Part shown: piece by piece, positions 55,846 to 64,000 of the stretch
Numbering within the stretch: position 1 is the first letter of the stretch
Layout of the letters: each line of letters begins with the position of its first letter
DNA from: Ectopseudomonas chengduensis
GTDB taxonomy: Bacteria; Pseudomonadota; Gammaproteobacteria; Pseudomonadales; Pseudomonadaceae
Reading direction: 5' to 3'
NCBI RefSeq assembly: GCF_015712065.1
Contig: NZ_JACFYZ010000006.1
Coordinates: 1 to 64,000, forward strand
DNA: 64,000 nucleotides
Translations under genes and position numbers: made by a program
The notes under the pieces: generated by a model
Database searches by the model: none
Told to the model about the DNA's origin: nothing
Seen by the model: only the letters and a program-made list of their open reading frames with translations

Positions 55846-56610
55846 TCAGTCGGCCTGTAGCGCCACCGGCTGCAGGTTGCTGTCGTCCTTGAGCTGCACG
55901 CCACTCAGTTGCAGGCGCAGCGCCTGGCGCGCCAGGTAGTCGAGTTTGTGTGCCGCCAGCTGGTAAGGCAGGCCCTCGGGACGTACGTTGGAGATGCAGT
56001 TGCGCGCGCTGTCCAGGCAGCCCACCCGCGGTGCGTAGGTCAGATACAGGCCGAGGCTGTCCGGCGAGGTCAGACCAGGGCGCTCGCCGATCATCACGAT
56101 CACCAGGCGTGCACGTAGCGCTTCGCCGATGCCGTCGCCAATCGCCACGCGGCCCTGTTCGGCAAGCACCACCGGGGTGTTGGCCCAGTCGGTGTCAAAG
56201 CGTTCGCGAAAAGCTTGCAACAGCGGCAGGGCATGGCGCTGCACGGCGACGGCTGACAAGCCATCGGCCAGCACGATAGCGATTTCCGGTGCGGGCAGTT
56301 CGTGTTGCAGCTGCACACGGCAGTCGCCGTGCAGGTGTCGGCCGTGATCCGGGCGCAGCAGGTAGGTTTGCCGGTCCTCGGCGTTGCTGCGTACTTTCAG
56401 GGTACGAAAGCCTGCCGTATGCAACTGATGCTTGAGTTCGCCGAAGTCCAGCGGACGATGCACCGCATCGCGCGCCTGGGCATGGGCCAGGCCGAATTTG
56501 AGCACCTCGCGGGTGGGCAGGCTGCAGCCGACGCGGCCAAGGGCGATGCGCGCCGAGGTATGCGCGCGCAGTTCGTCCCAGGGATTTTGCTGAATCAGAT
56601 CATTGGCCAT
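55846..56610 (-). CDS. eutC: Ethanolamine ammonia-lyase small subunit EutC
   Basis: This 254-residue subunit forms with EutB the adenosylcobalamin-dependent enzyme that converts ethanolamine to acetaldehyde and ammonia. It shows the N-terminal LRAHTSARIALGRVG, LADGLSAVAVQRH, VMIGERPGLTSPDSLGLYLTY and the C-terminal SNVRPEGLPYQLAAHKLDYL. The ATG overlaps the eutB TGA by one base (TGATG), so translation is coupled. Confidence 0.95.
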   Translation of the reverse strand: MANDLIQQNPWDELRAHTSARIALGRVGCSLPTREVLKFGLAHAQARDAVHRPLDFGELKHQLHTAGFRTLKVRSNAEDRQTYLLRPDHGRHLHGDCRVQLQHELPAPEIAIVLADGLSAVAVQRHALPLLQAFRERFDTDWANTPVVLAEQGRVAIGDGIGEALRARLVIVMIGERPGLTSPDSLGLYLTYAPRVGCLDSARNCISNVRPEGLPYQLAAHKLDYLARQALRLQLSGVQLKDDSNLQPVALQAD

Positions 56611-58004
56611 CACGCGGCTCCCGATATGTGCGGCAGTTGCTTGAGCAGGTGGTGGCCACGGCCGATCTCGCGCAGGCGGCCGCTCGGCTCGGTAATGGCC
56701 ATGCGCGCCAGCCAGGCGTCGAATTCCGGTGCGCGTTTCAGGCCCAGCACGTTGCGCAGGTACAGCGCATCATGGAACGAAGTGCTCTGGTAGTTGAGCA
56801 TGATGTCGTCGGCACCCGGGATGCCCATGATGAAGTTGATACCGGCCGCGCCGAGCAGGGTGAGCAGGCTGTCCATGTCGTCCTGATCGGCTTCGGCGTG
56901 GTTGGTGTAGCAGACGTCGCAGCCCATCGGCAGGCCGAGCAGCTTGGCGCAGAAGTGATCCTCCAGGCCGGCGCGGATGATCTGCTTGCCGTCGTAGAGG
57001 TATTCCGGGCCGATGAAACCGACCACGGTATTGACCAGCAGCGGGCGGAACTCGCGGGCCACGGCATAGGCGCGAGCCTCGCAGGTCTGCTGGTCGACAC
57101 CATGATGACCGCCGGCCGACAGCGCGCTGCCCTGGCCGGTCTCGAAGTACATCACGTTATCCCCCAGGGTGCCGCGACCGAGTGAAAGCGCGGCTTCATG
57201 GGCTTCACGCAGGATTGCCAGGGATACGCCGAAGCCGGCGTTGGTGGCTTCGGTGCCGGCGATGGACTGGAACACCAGGTCGATCGGCGCGCCGGCCTCG
57301 ATGGCCTGGATTTGCGTGGTGACGTGGGTGAGCACGCAGCTCTGCATGGGGATTTCGAAGTGCTGGCGCACCTCGTCCATCATCTGCCAGAGGCGCATCA
57401 GCGTCGGCAGCGAATCGCTGGCCGGGTTGATACCGACCGTGGCGTCGCCGGAGCCATACAGCAGGCCGTCGAGCATGCTGGCGGCGATGCCGCGTACGTC
57501 GTCGGTGGGGTGATTGGGCTGCAGGCGCACAGCAAGGTGGCCGGGCAGGCCCAGGGTGTTGCGAAAGCGGCTGATCACCTGGCATTTGCGCGCCACCAGA
57601 ATCAGGTCCTGATTGCGCATCAGCTTGCTCACGGCTGCAACCATCTCCGGCGTCAGCCCGGCGGCCACGGCCGCCAGGCGCGCGCTGTCGGTCTTCTCCA
57701 GCAGCAGCCAGTCGCGCAGGTCGCCGACCGTGAGGTGGCTGATCGGGGCGAAGGCGGCGGTGTCATGTCGGTCGATGATCAGGCGGGTGACTTCGTCCTG
57801 CTCGTAGGCAATCAGTGCCTCGTCGAGAAAGCGCTTGAGCGGCACCTCGGCCAGGGCCAGCTTGGCCGCCATGCGCTCTTCGTAAGTAGCGGCGGCCAGC
57901 CCTGCCAGGTAATCGCCGGAGCGCGCCGGGCTGGCCTTGGCCAGCAGCGTCTTAAGATCGGCGAAGCGGTAGACCAGGCTGCCGATGGTGGTTTGATAGG
58001 GCAT
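56610..58004 (-). CDS. eutB: Ethanolamine ammonia-lyase large subunit EutB
   Basis: This 464-residue TIM-barrel subunit binds ethanolamine and cobalamin. It shows the MPYQTTIGSLVYRFADLKTLLAKASP start, LQPNHPTDDVRGIAAS, GDATVGINPASDS, and EADQDDMDSLL plus NFIMGIPGADDIMLNYQSTSFHD near the C-terminus. ATG 58004 fits homologs; an ATG six codons upstream (58022) is less likely. No transporter, aldehyde dehydrogenase or eut regulator lies near it in this window. Confidence 0.95.
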   Translation of the reverse strand: MPYQTTIGSLVYRFADLKTLLAKASPARSGDYLAGLAAATYEERMAAKLALAEVPLKRFLDEALIAYEQDEVTRLIIDRHDTAAFAPISHLTVGDLRDWLLLEKTDSARLAAVAAGLTPEMVAAVSKLMRNQDLILVARKCQVISRFRNTLGLPGHLAVRLQPNHPTDDVRGIAASMLDGLLYGSGDATVGINPASDSLPTLMRLWQMMDEVRQHFEIPMQSCVLTHVTTQIQAIEAGAPIDLVFQSIAGTEATNAGFGVSLAILREAHEAALSLGRGTLGDNVMYFETGQGSALSAGGHHGVDQQTCEARAYAVAREFRPLLVNTVVGFIGPEYLYDGKQIIRAGLEDHFCAKLLGLPMGCDVCYTNHAEADQDDMDSLLTLLGAAGINFIMGIPGADDIMLNYQSTSFHDALYLRNVLGLKRAPEFDAWLARMAITEPSGRLREIGRGHHLLKQLPHISGAA

Positions 58005-58235
58005 GGCTGCAACCTGCTGCAAAAGGATGTGCTTGCCGTGCAGTGCTCATGCCAGAGGGCCGGCCGCCCGAGATTGGCGCTCCGTAGAAGCAGGCTGGCT
58101 ATCTCAGGAGCTGGAAAATGGTGCGGAGGCGGGTCTGGCGCACCAGGGTGGCGCGCCGGCAGCGTGATGTCTGTCACATGATGGCAACTTGGCGCTGTTT
58201 GAATGACGGCTTTCCGATAGCAGGGGAGGCCGTTC

Positions 58236-59540
58236 GTGACCCAAGCCAGAGCGCTGCAATCGCTGATGCGAGCCGTGAAGCCGCTCGCTGCGTCGATGAG
58301 CATCAACGAGGTCGCCGATCTGTTTCTGGCGGCTGAGCACCGCGCCTTTCTCTCCCTGCCGGTGGTGGACGAGAACAACCGGCCACTCGGCCTGGTCAGT
58401 CGCGCCACCCTGCAGGACATCTTCATGCAGCGCTTCGGGCGCGACCTGCGCGGTCGTCACCCGGTTGGTGAGGTGATGAACGACGCGCCGCTGATCGTCA
58501 GCCTGGAAGCCAGTCTGGAAGAGGCTTCCAAGCAGGTCACCGCCCAGCTGCAATACCCGATCACCGAGGACTTCGTCCTGATCGATGCCCAGGGCGAATA
58601 CTGCGGTCTGGGTACGGTGCTGGATCTGCTCAAGGCCATGGAAGCGCGCGTTGCCCAGCGCAATCGCGTACTGCGCCAGGCGCTGGTGGACCTCAAGGAG
58701 TCCCAGGCGCAGTTGCTGCAATCGGAGAAGATGGCGTCGCTCGGGCAGATGGTCGCCGGCGTCGCCCACGAGTTGAACACGCCGCTGGGCTACGTGAAGA
58801 ACAACGTGCAACTGCTGCGTGAATTGAGTGAGCCACTGTTCGAACTCGCCGCCGCGCAGGCGCGCCTGGGCCAGTGCCTGAACGACCCCGACTGCGACGA
58901 GGCGAGCCTGAGTCGGGCCCTGCAGGCCGCCGAACAGGCTCGCCAGCAGGCGGCGCCGGAGCTGCTGGCCGAGGATCTGCAGCAGCTGTATGGCGACACC
59001 CTGTATGGCCTGGAGCAGATTGCCGAACTGGTGGTTGGCCTGAAGGATTTCGCCCGTCTCGACCGTGCCATGAGCGAGGAGGTCGACCTCAATGACTGCA
59101 TCCGCAGCGCGCTGCTGATCGCGCGCAACCACATCAAGGACAAGGCCGAAGTGGTGCAGCAACTCGGCGAGCTGCCGCGTATCGCCTGTGCGCCCTCGCA
59201 GATCAACCAGGTGCTGCTCAACCTGTTGACCAACGCTGCCCAGGCCATCGATGGCAGCGGGCGTATCCAGATTCGCAGCTGGGCCGATGCCGAGGGCATC
59301 CATGTCTCGCTGCAGGACAATGGCCGTGGCATGCCGCCGGAAGTCATGGCGAAGATCTTCGATCCTTTCTTCACCACCAAGCCGGTCGGCCAGGGTACCG
59401 GCCTCGGGTTGTCCATCAGCTACAAGATCGTCCAGGACCACGGCGGCCGCATCCGCGTCGCCTCCGAGCCAGGGCGTGGCACGCGTTTTCTGATCAGCCT
59501 GCCGCTGCCCGCTACTGTCGCCATGAAAAGGAGCGCCTGA
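58236..59540 (+). CDS. Sensor histidine kinase with CBS-domain pair
   Basis: This 434-residue protein is soluble (no membrane helix). Residues about 10-135 form two CBS domains (SINEVADLFLAAEHRAFLSLPVVDENNRPLGLVSR and PVGEVMNDAPLIVSL). A coiled coil with LVDLKESQAQLLQSEKMASLGQMVAG follows, with the phospho-acceptor His178 in VAHELNTPLGYV, and a HATPase domain with NLLTNAAQAI, DNGRGMP and GTGLGLSIS. It starts at GTG 58236. CBS pairs often bind adenine nucleotides, so an energy or ligand input is possible. It is coupled by TGATG to the receiver protein. Confidence 0.9.
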   Translation: MTQARALQSLMRAVKPLAASMSINEVADLFLAAEHRAFLSLPVVDENNRPLGLVSRATLQDIFMQRFGRDLRGRHPVGEVMNDAPLIVSLEASLEEASKQVTAQLQYPITEDFVLIDAQGEYCGLGTVLDLLKAMEARVAQRNRVLRQALVDLKESQAQLLQSEKMASLGQMVAGVAHELNTPLGYVKNNVQLLRELSEPLFELAAAQARLGQCLNDPDCDEASLSRALQAAEQARQQAAPELLAEDLQQLYGDTLYGLEQIAELVVGLKDFARLDRAMSEEVDLNDCIRSALLIARNHIKDKAEVVQQLGELPRIACAPSQINQVLLNLLTNAAQAIDGSGRIQIRSWADAEGIHVSLQDNGRGMPPEVMAKIFDPFFTTKPVGQGTGLGLSISYKIVQDHGGRIRVASEPGRGTRFLISLPLPATVAMKRSA

Positions 59541-60454
59541 TGTCCGCACCCGTTCGCATTCTCTTCGTCGATGACGAGGAGCGCATTCTGCGCAGTCTCG
59601 CCCTGCAGTTCCGCCGCCACTACGAGGTGCTGACCGAGAGTGACCCGCTGCGCGCCCTGCAGCGCCTGCGTGAGGAGCACATTCATGTGCTGGTCAGCGA
59701 TCAACGCATGCCGCAGATGAGCGGAGCGCAGCTGCTGGCCGAAGCTCGCGAGATCGCGCCGAATACCCTGCGCATCCTGCTGACTGGCTATTCCGATCTG
59801 GATGCCGCGGTGGAGGCGTTGAACAACGGCGGCATCTTCCGCTACTTGACCAAACCCTGGGACCAGCAGGAAATGGCCTTCACCCTGCGTCAGGCGGCAG
59901 AGTTGGCGGTGCGCCAGGCACAGCCGCTGCAATCTGTCGCCAGCGAAGGGCTGAGTGCCCCGCTGTCGGTCCTGCTGTTGGACGATGAGCCGGACACGCT
60001 CAGCGTCGTTGGCGAGTTCTGCGTCGCAGGCGGGCACCGCCTGCTGCGTGCGCGCAATCTGGCCGAGGCCATGCTGCAACTCAACAACGAAGGCGTGGAC
60101 ATTCTGGTCAGTGACCTCAAGCTGGCCGGCGAAGACACCGCGCCGTTGCTCAAGACCCTGGCGCAAGCGCACCCGCGTCTGCTCAGCCTGGTGGTCACGC
60201 CGTTTCAGGACACCCAGGCGTTGCTGCGCCTGGTCAATGAGGCGCAGATCTTCCGCTACCTGCCCAAGCCGATTCGCCGTGGGCTGTTCGAGAAGGGCCT
60301 CAAGGCCGCTGCCGAACAGGCGCTGATCTGGCGCGCGCAGCCGCAGCAGGTGGTCACTCGCCTGGCCGAGGTGCCGCGTGACGAGCGTGAGCAGGAGAAG
60401 GTGGGTAGCCTGATGGGCATGCTTGGGCGTCTGCGTGAACGGCTGATAGCCTGA
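59540..60454 (+). CDS. Response regulator with two receiver domains
   Basis: This 304-residue protein has two receiver domains. The first (about 5-125) has DDE at 11-13, phospho-acceptor Asp54 in LVSDQRMP and Lys105 in YLTKPW. The second (about 142-270) has DDE at 148-150, Asp192 in LVSDLKLAG and Lys in FRYLPKP. There is no output domain, so it may act as a phospho-relay or by protein contact. The ATG overlaps the kinase stop. Confidence 0.88.
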   Translation: MSAPVRILFVDDEERILRSLALQFRRHYEVLTESDPLRALQRLREEHIHVLVSDQRMPQMSGAQLLAEAREIAPNTLRILLTGYSDLDAAVEALNNGGIFRYLTKPWDQQEMAFTLRQAAELAVRQAQPLQSVASEGLSAPLSVLLLDDEPDTLSVVGEFCVAGGHRLLRARNLAEAMLQLNNEGVDILVSDLKLAGEDTAPLLKTLAQAHPRLLSLVVTPFQDTQALLRLVNEAQIFRYLPKPIRRGLFEKGLKAAAEQALIWRAQPQQVVTRLAEVPRDEREQEKVGSLMGMLGRLRERLIA

Positions 60455-60475
60455 CCGTTTGGCTACCATGAGCTT

Positions 60476-60497
60476 TCGCGGCTGAAGCCGCTCCTAC
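60476..60497. repeat. Single REP arm, family D
   Basis: TCGCGGCTGAAGCCGCTCCTAC is one imperfect hairpin plus the GCTCCTAC tail of family D, with no inverted partner nearby. Confidence 0.75.
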
Positions 60498-60514
60498 GGG
60501 GCAATGCCAGATTC

Positions 60515-60566
60515 GTAGGGCGGGTGAAACCCGCCAGAGGCTATTGGCGGGTTTCACCCGCCCTAC
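60515..60566. repeat. Palindromic repeat, family C
   Basis: GTAGGGCGGGTGAAACCCGCC and GGCGGGTTTCACCCGCCCTAC flank about 10 nt. It lies between the receiver gene and pyrF, with a further 127 bp before the pyrF ATG that shows no gene. Confidence 0.93.
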
Positions 60567-60693
60567 CGATGCAGCATCCTCGGGTCCTCGAACGCATAGC
60601 GCGATTGCCCTGGACAGGGACTTCGGCCGCGACCAGTGATCGGATGCTTTGCGCTACAATGCGCGGCGTTTTTATCCTGTTCGAGACCCGCCC

Positions 60694-61395
60694 ATGCCTG
60701 TCTGCCAAACCCCGATCATCGTCGCCCTCGACTTTCCCAGCCGTGATGCCGCTCTGGCGCTGGCCGATCAGCTCGATCCGGCGCTGTGTCGGGTCAAGGT
60801 CGGCAAGGAGCTGTTCACCCGTAGCGGCCCACAAGTGGTCGAGGCGTTGCAGGCCAAGGGTTTCGAGCTGTTCCTCGATCTGAAATTCCACGACATCCCC
60901 AACACCACGGCGATGGCGGTCAAGGCCGCGGCGGAGCTGGGCGTGTGGATGGTCAACGTGCACTGCTCCGGCGGCCTGCGCATGATGGCGGCCTGTCGTA
61001 ACGAGCTGGACAAGCTGGCTGGCGCCAAGCCGCTGCTGATTGGCGTGACGGTGCTGACCAGCATGGAACAGCAGGACCTGGCCGGCATCGGTCTGGACGT
61101 GCCGCCGCAGGAGCAGGTGCTGCGCCTGGCCGGCCTGGCCGCCGAGGCTGGGCTCGACGGCCTGGTCTGCTCGGCGCAGGAGGCCCGCGCACTGAAGGTC
61201 GCGCAGCCGCGTCTGCAACTGGTCACGCCGGGCATTCGTCCTGCCGGCAGCAGCGCCGATGATCAGAAGCGCATTCTTACCCCGCGCCAGGCGCTGGAGG
61301 CCGGCTCCGATTATCTGGTGATCGGCCGTCCGATCAGCCAGGCTGCCGATCCGGCGCAGGCCCTGGCTGCCATGGTTGCCGAACTGCAAGGCTGA
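60694..61395 (+). CDS. pyrF: Orotidine 5'-phosphate decarboxylase PyrF
   Basis: This 233-residue TIM barrel makes UMP from OMP. The catalytic tetrad region [13 protein letters not shown] holds Asp62, Lys64 and Asp67, and the phosphate-binding loop is VTPGIRPAG plus [12 protein letters not shown] 60694 matches the usual start; upstream extension to 60649 is not supported. Transcription would start from the gap after the family C repeat. Confidence 0.97.
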   Translation: MPVCQTPIIVALDFPSRDAALALADQLDPALCRVKVGKELFTRSGPQVVEALQAKGFELFLDLKFHDIPNTTAMAVKAAAELGVWMVNVHCSGGLRMMAACRNELDKLAGAKPLLIGVTVLTSMEQQDLAGIGLDVPPQEQVLRLAGLAAEAGLDGLVCSAQEARALKVAQPRLQLVTPGIRPAGSSADDQKRILTPRQALEAGSDYLVIGRPISQAADPAQALAAMVAELQG

Positions 61396-61405
61396 GCATC
61401 GATTG

Positions 61406-61430
61406 GCAGGGCGCGCCATCAGCGCCCTGC
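61406..61430 (+). terminator. Hairpin after pyrF
   Basis: GCAGGGCGC and GCGCCCTGC form a perfect 9-bp stem with a 7-nt loop, but no T run follows, so it may attenuate or stabilise rather than terminate. Confidence 0.5.
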
Positions 61431-61528
61431 ATGACCCACCACTCCAGAGCCTGATAGTGCTGCTCACCGTCTGGCTTGCTGGCTAGACTCCTCGCCAATT
61501 CAACAAGAATCGCTGCGAGGAAGCAGAC

Positions 61529-62290
61529 ATGAGCATGACGTTCTCCGGCCAGGTCGCCCTGGTCACCGGTGCTGCAGCCGGTATTGGCCGTGCCACCGCC
61601 CAGGCCTTCGCTGCCGAAGGGCTCAAGGTGGTGGTTTCCGATGTCGACGTCGCCGCTGGCGAGGGCACTGTCGAGCTGATTCGTGCGGCCGGCGGCGAGG
61701 CCTGCTTCGTGCGTTGCGACGTAACCCGTGATGCCGAGGTCAAGGCGCTGATGGACGCCACGGTGGCGCAGTACGGCCGCCTGGACTACGCCTTCAACAA
61801 CGCCGGTATCGAGATCGAACAGGGCAAGCTGGCCGACGGCAACGAAGCCGAGTTCGACGCCATCATGGGCGTCAACGTCAAGGGCGTGTGGCTGTGCATG
61901 AAGCACCAGATCCCCTTGTTGCTGGCCCAGGGCGGTGGTGCCATCGTCAACACCGCTTCGGTCGCCGGCCTGGGTGCCGCGCCGAAGATGAGCATCTACG
62001 CCGCCTCCAAGCATGCGGTGATCGGCCTGACCAAATCGGCGGCGATCGAGTACGCCAAGAAGAAGGTGCGGGTAAACGCGGTCTGCCCGGCGGTGATCGA
62101 CACCGACATGTTCCGCCGCGCCTATGAGGCGGATCCGAAGAAGGCGGAGTTCGCCGCCGCCATGCACCCGGTCGGGCGCATCGGCAAGGTCGAGGAGATC
62201 GCGGCTGCCGTGGTCTATCTGTGCAGCGACCACGCAGCATTCACCACTGGTCAGGCATTGGCCGTGGATGGCGGGGCCACAGCAATATAA
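61529..62290 (+). CDS. SDR-family oxidoreductase
   Basis: This 253-residue classical SDR has VTGAAAGIG, NNAGIE, Ser144 in VNTASVAG, and Tyr157-x3-Lys161 in IYAASKHA. The Asp in VVVSDVD suggests NAD use. It ends with FTTGQALAVDGG, typical of glucose-dehydrogenase/FabG-like members. The substrate is unknown. It is a single-gene unit between pyrF and a transporter. Confidence 0.88.
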   Translation: MSMTFSGQVALVTGAAAGIGRATAQAFAAEGLKVVVSDVDVAAGEGTVELIRAAGGEACFVRCDVTRDAEVKALMDATVAQYGRLDYAFNNAGIEIEQGKLADGNEAEFDAIMGVNVKGVWLCMKHQIPLLLAQGGGAIVNTASVAGLGAAPKMSIYAASKHAVIGLTKSAAIEYAKKKVRVNAVCPAVIDTDMFRRAYEADPKKAEFAAAMHPVGRIGKVEEIAAAVVYLCSDHAAFTTGQALAVDGGATAI

Positions 62291-62402
62291 AGGCTCTAGC
62301 CCGGTAGTCTGCAAGCAGGCTAAGGTTGGCTCGCAGGGCCACTGTCAGCAGTGGTCCTGACTCAGCACAATCCTGCCAGGTTCAACTGGAGCGATAACAA
62401 TA

Positions 62403-63299
62403 ATGACCGCCGATCCCTTGCTGACGTTTTTCCTTCCCGCTGCGCTGGGCATCATCATGCTTGGGCTTGGCCTGTCACTGAGCCTGGCCGATTTCGCCCG
62501 CGTGGCCAAATTCCCCAAACCGGTATTGATCGGCCTGGCCTGTCAGCTGCTGCTGTTGCCGCTGGCGTGCTTCTTCCTGGCCAAATTATTCGGTCTGGCG
62601 CCGGCGCTGGCCGTCGGTCTGATGCTGTTGGCTGCCTCGCCGGGTGGCACCACCGCCAATCTCTACAGTCATCTGGCTCACGGCGACGTGGCGTTGAATA
62701 TCACCCTCACCGCGGTCAATTCGGTGATCGCGATTCTGACCATGCCGTTGATCGTCAATCTGTCACTGGCCTACTTCATGTCGGCCGATCAGGCTATCCC
62801 GCTGCAGTTCGCCAAGGTGGTGCAGGTGTTCGTCATCGTCCTTGGTCCGGTGGCCATCGGCATGTGGCTGCGCAGCCGTTTTCCGGGCTTCGCCGAGCGC
62901 ATGCAGAAGCCGGTGAAGATCATCTCGGCGCTGTTCCTGCTGCTGATCATCCTGCTGGCAGTGGCCAAGGACTGGCGCACCTTCGTCGATTACGCGCCTG
63001 CGGTGGGCGGCGCGGCGCTGGCCTTCAACCTGCTGAGCATGGCGGTGGGCTACTGCGTGCCCAGGCTGCTCAAGCTCAATCTGCGTCAGGCCATCGCCAT
63101 TGCTATGGAAATCGGCATTCACAACGGCACCCTGGCCATTGCCCTGGCGCTGAGCCCGGCGCTGCTGAACAACCCGACCATGGCCATTCCTGCGGCCATC
63201 TACAGCCTGATCATGTTCATCACGGCGGCGCTGTTCGGCTTGTGGGTCAACCGTGTGCATGGCGCAGAGTTGGCCCACGACGCGGTGCCCGAGCAGTAG
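62403..63299 (+). CDS. Bile acid:sodium symporter-family (BASS/SBF) transporter
   Basis: This 298-residue integral membrane protein has about nine hydrophobic helices. It shows the family features LGIIMLGLGLSLSLADF in helix 2, the conserved ASPGGTTANLYSHLAHGDVALN and the C-terminal EIGIHNGTLAIALAL segment. Such proteins move organic anions with sodium; here the substrate is unknown. The stop TAG (63297-63299) is made by the start of the family B repeat. Confidence 0.9.
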   Translation: MTADPLLTFFLPAALGIIMLGLGLSLSLADFARVAKFPKPVLIGLACQLLLLPLACFFLAKLFGLAPALAVGLMLLAASPGGTTANLYSHLAHGDVALNITLTAVNSVIAILTMPLIVNLSLAYFMSADQAIPLQFAKVVQVFVIVLGPVAIGMWLRSRFPGFAERMQKPVKIISALFLLLIILLAVAKDWRTFVDYAPAVGGAALAFNLLSMAVGYCVPRLLKLNLRQAIAIAMEIGIHNGTLAIALALSPALLNNPTMAIPAAIYSLIMFITAALFGLWVNRVHGAELAHDAVPEQ

Positions 63300-63360
63300 G
63301 GTGCGCTGCGCGCACCGCATGCATACGCTGTCAGTCGTTGGTGCGCACGGCGCACCCTAC
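63296..63360. repeat. Palindromic repeat, family B
   Basis: GTAGGGTGCGCTGCGCGCACC and GGTGCGCACGGCGCACCCTAC are separated by about 23 nt. The first TAG is the stop codon of the transporter gene. Confidence 0.92.
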
Positions 63361-63365
63361 CGCTC

Positions 63366-63423
63366 GTAGCCCGGATGCAATCCGGGGCGGCCTTGTAGAG
63401 CCCCCGGATTGCTTCAGAGCTAT
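63366..63423. repeat. Palindromic repeat, family A (right arm decayed)
   Basis: GTAGCCCGGATGCAATCCGG has a right arm that reads CCGGATTGCTTCAGAGCTAT, where the usual sequence is CCGGATTGCATCCGGGCTAC. It is the most diverged family A copy in the window. Confidence 0.85.
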
Positions 63424-63430
63424 GGGGTGG

Positions 63431-64000
63431 CTACCGCTTGCCCCAGTTCAGCACGGCCAGGGTCAGCAGGCCAGCGACTATGCCCCAGAATGCCGATCCG
63501 ACGCCCGCCAGGGTCATGCCGGAGGCGGTGACCAGGAAGGTGATCAGCGCCGCTTCGCGCTCGTTGGGCTCGCTCATGGCCTGGGTCAGGCCGCCGATGA
63601 TCGAGGCAAACAGAGCCAGCGCGGCGATTGACAGGATCAACGCCGCCGGCAGCGCCGCGAATAGCGAGGCCAGGGTGGCGCCGAAAATGCCGGCGATGGC
63701 GTAGAACACCCCGCACCAGACTGCTGCGGTGTAGCGCTTGCGCGGGTCTTCATGAGCTTCAGGGCCGGCACAGATGGCGGCGCTGATGGCGGCCATATGA
63801 ATGCCATGGCTGCCGAACGGCGCCATCAGGATCGATACCAGGCCAGTGCTGGTCAGCAGCGGTGAGGCCGGCACGTCATAGCCATTGGCGCGTAGAACGG
63901 CCATGCCCGGCAGGTTCTGCGAGGCCATGGCGACGATGAACAGCGGAATACCGATGCTGATGGCGGCGGCCAGCGAGAAGCTCGGCGTGGTCCATTCAGG
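63431..64000 (-). CDS. benE: BenE-family benzoate/aromatic transporter, partial (C-terminal part)
   Basis: The minus-strand frame ends at 63431-63433 and runs off the window end. The visible part begins PEWTTPSFSLAAAISIGIPLF, then IVAMASQNLPGMAVLRANGY, then further hydrophobic helices (MAAISAAICAGPEAHEDPRKRY, FYAIAGIFGATLASLFAALP). These match BenE/benzoate:H+ symporters. The N-terminal part lies past 64000. The aromatic substrate is inferred from the family. Confidence 0.85.
   Translation of the reverse strand, partial: PEWTTPSFSLAAAISIGIPLFIVAMASQNLPGMAVLRANGYDVPASPLLTSTGLVSILMAPFGSHGIHMAAISAAICAGPEAHEDPRKRYTAAVWCGVFYAIAGIFGATLASLFAALPAALILSIAALALFASIIGGLTQAMSEPNEREAALITFLVTASGMTLAGVGSAFWGIVAGLLTLAVLNWGKR

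Overview
The window is about 62-64% GC by eye, densely coded, and has the gene order of a Pseudomonas chromosome. The runs leuC-leuD-leuB-asd-(asd-like)-fimV-truA-trpF-accD-folC-(SPOR)-cvpA-purF-metZ and atuR/atuABCDEFGH match arrangements known from P. aeruginosa. The abundant short palindromic repeats and overall makeup suggest the P. mendocina/oleovorans group, but the species is an inference. No CRISPR array, prophage, complete insertion sequence or rRNA was seen. The one mobile trace is a 142-bp MITE-like element.

Layout. 1-9.7 kb: tRNA-Glu; a TetR regulator with its operator and a coupled hydrolase; a membrane diguanylate cyclase; a thioesterase; dusC; a small heat-shock protein gene with a sigma-32 promoter and a ROSE-type RNA thermometer; and a five-PAS GGDEF-EAL protein. 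9.8-28.3 kb: a LysR gene divergent from leuCD-leuB, then asd, a catalytically dead asd paralog, fimV and the truA-to-metZ housekeeping series, ending with an SDR. 28.4-33 kb: ETF-ubiquinone oxidoreductase divergent from etfBA, with a PsrA-like site between them, then a membrane-anchored hydrolase. 33.1-40.6 kb: the MITE, a solute-binding protein with two envelope lipoproteins, a MocR regulator, and a coupled von Willebrand lipoprotein/ECF sigma/anti-sigma set (SbrIR-like) with a trailing lipoprotein. 40.6-53.1 kb: the complete acyclic terpene utilization locus. 53.1-64 kb: two tandem paralogous solute-binding proteins, a CPBP protease, a 57-residue membrane protein, eutBC, a CBS-domain histidine kinase with a double-receiver regulator, pyrF, an SDR, a bile-acid-symporter-family transporter, and a benE-like gene cut by the window end.

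How the genes work together. leuCDB supply the isopropylmalate steps of leucine synthesis, and asd and metZ supply the aspartate/methionine branch. Atu proteins carry citronellyl-CoA-type intermediates through carboxylation and hydration, and the acyl-CoA dehydrogenase AtuD should pass electrons to ETF and on to ETF-QO, both encoded in the same window. The most unusual pattern is the placement of four families of palindromic repeats: they occupy six of the seven gene junctions of the atu operon, and repeat sequence supplies the stop codons of at least three genes.
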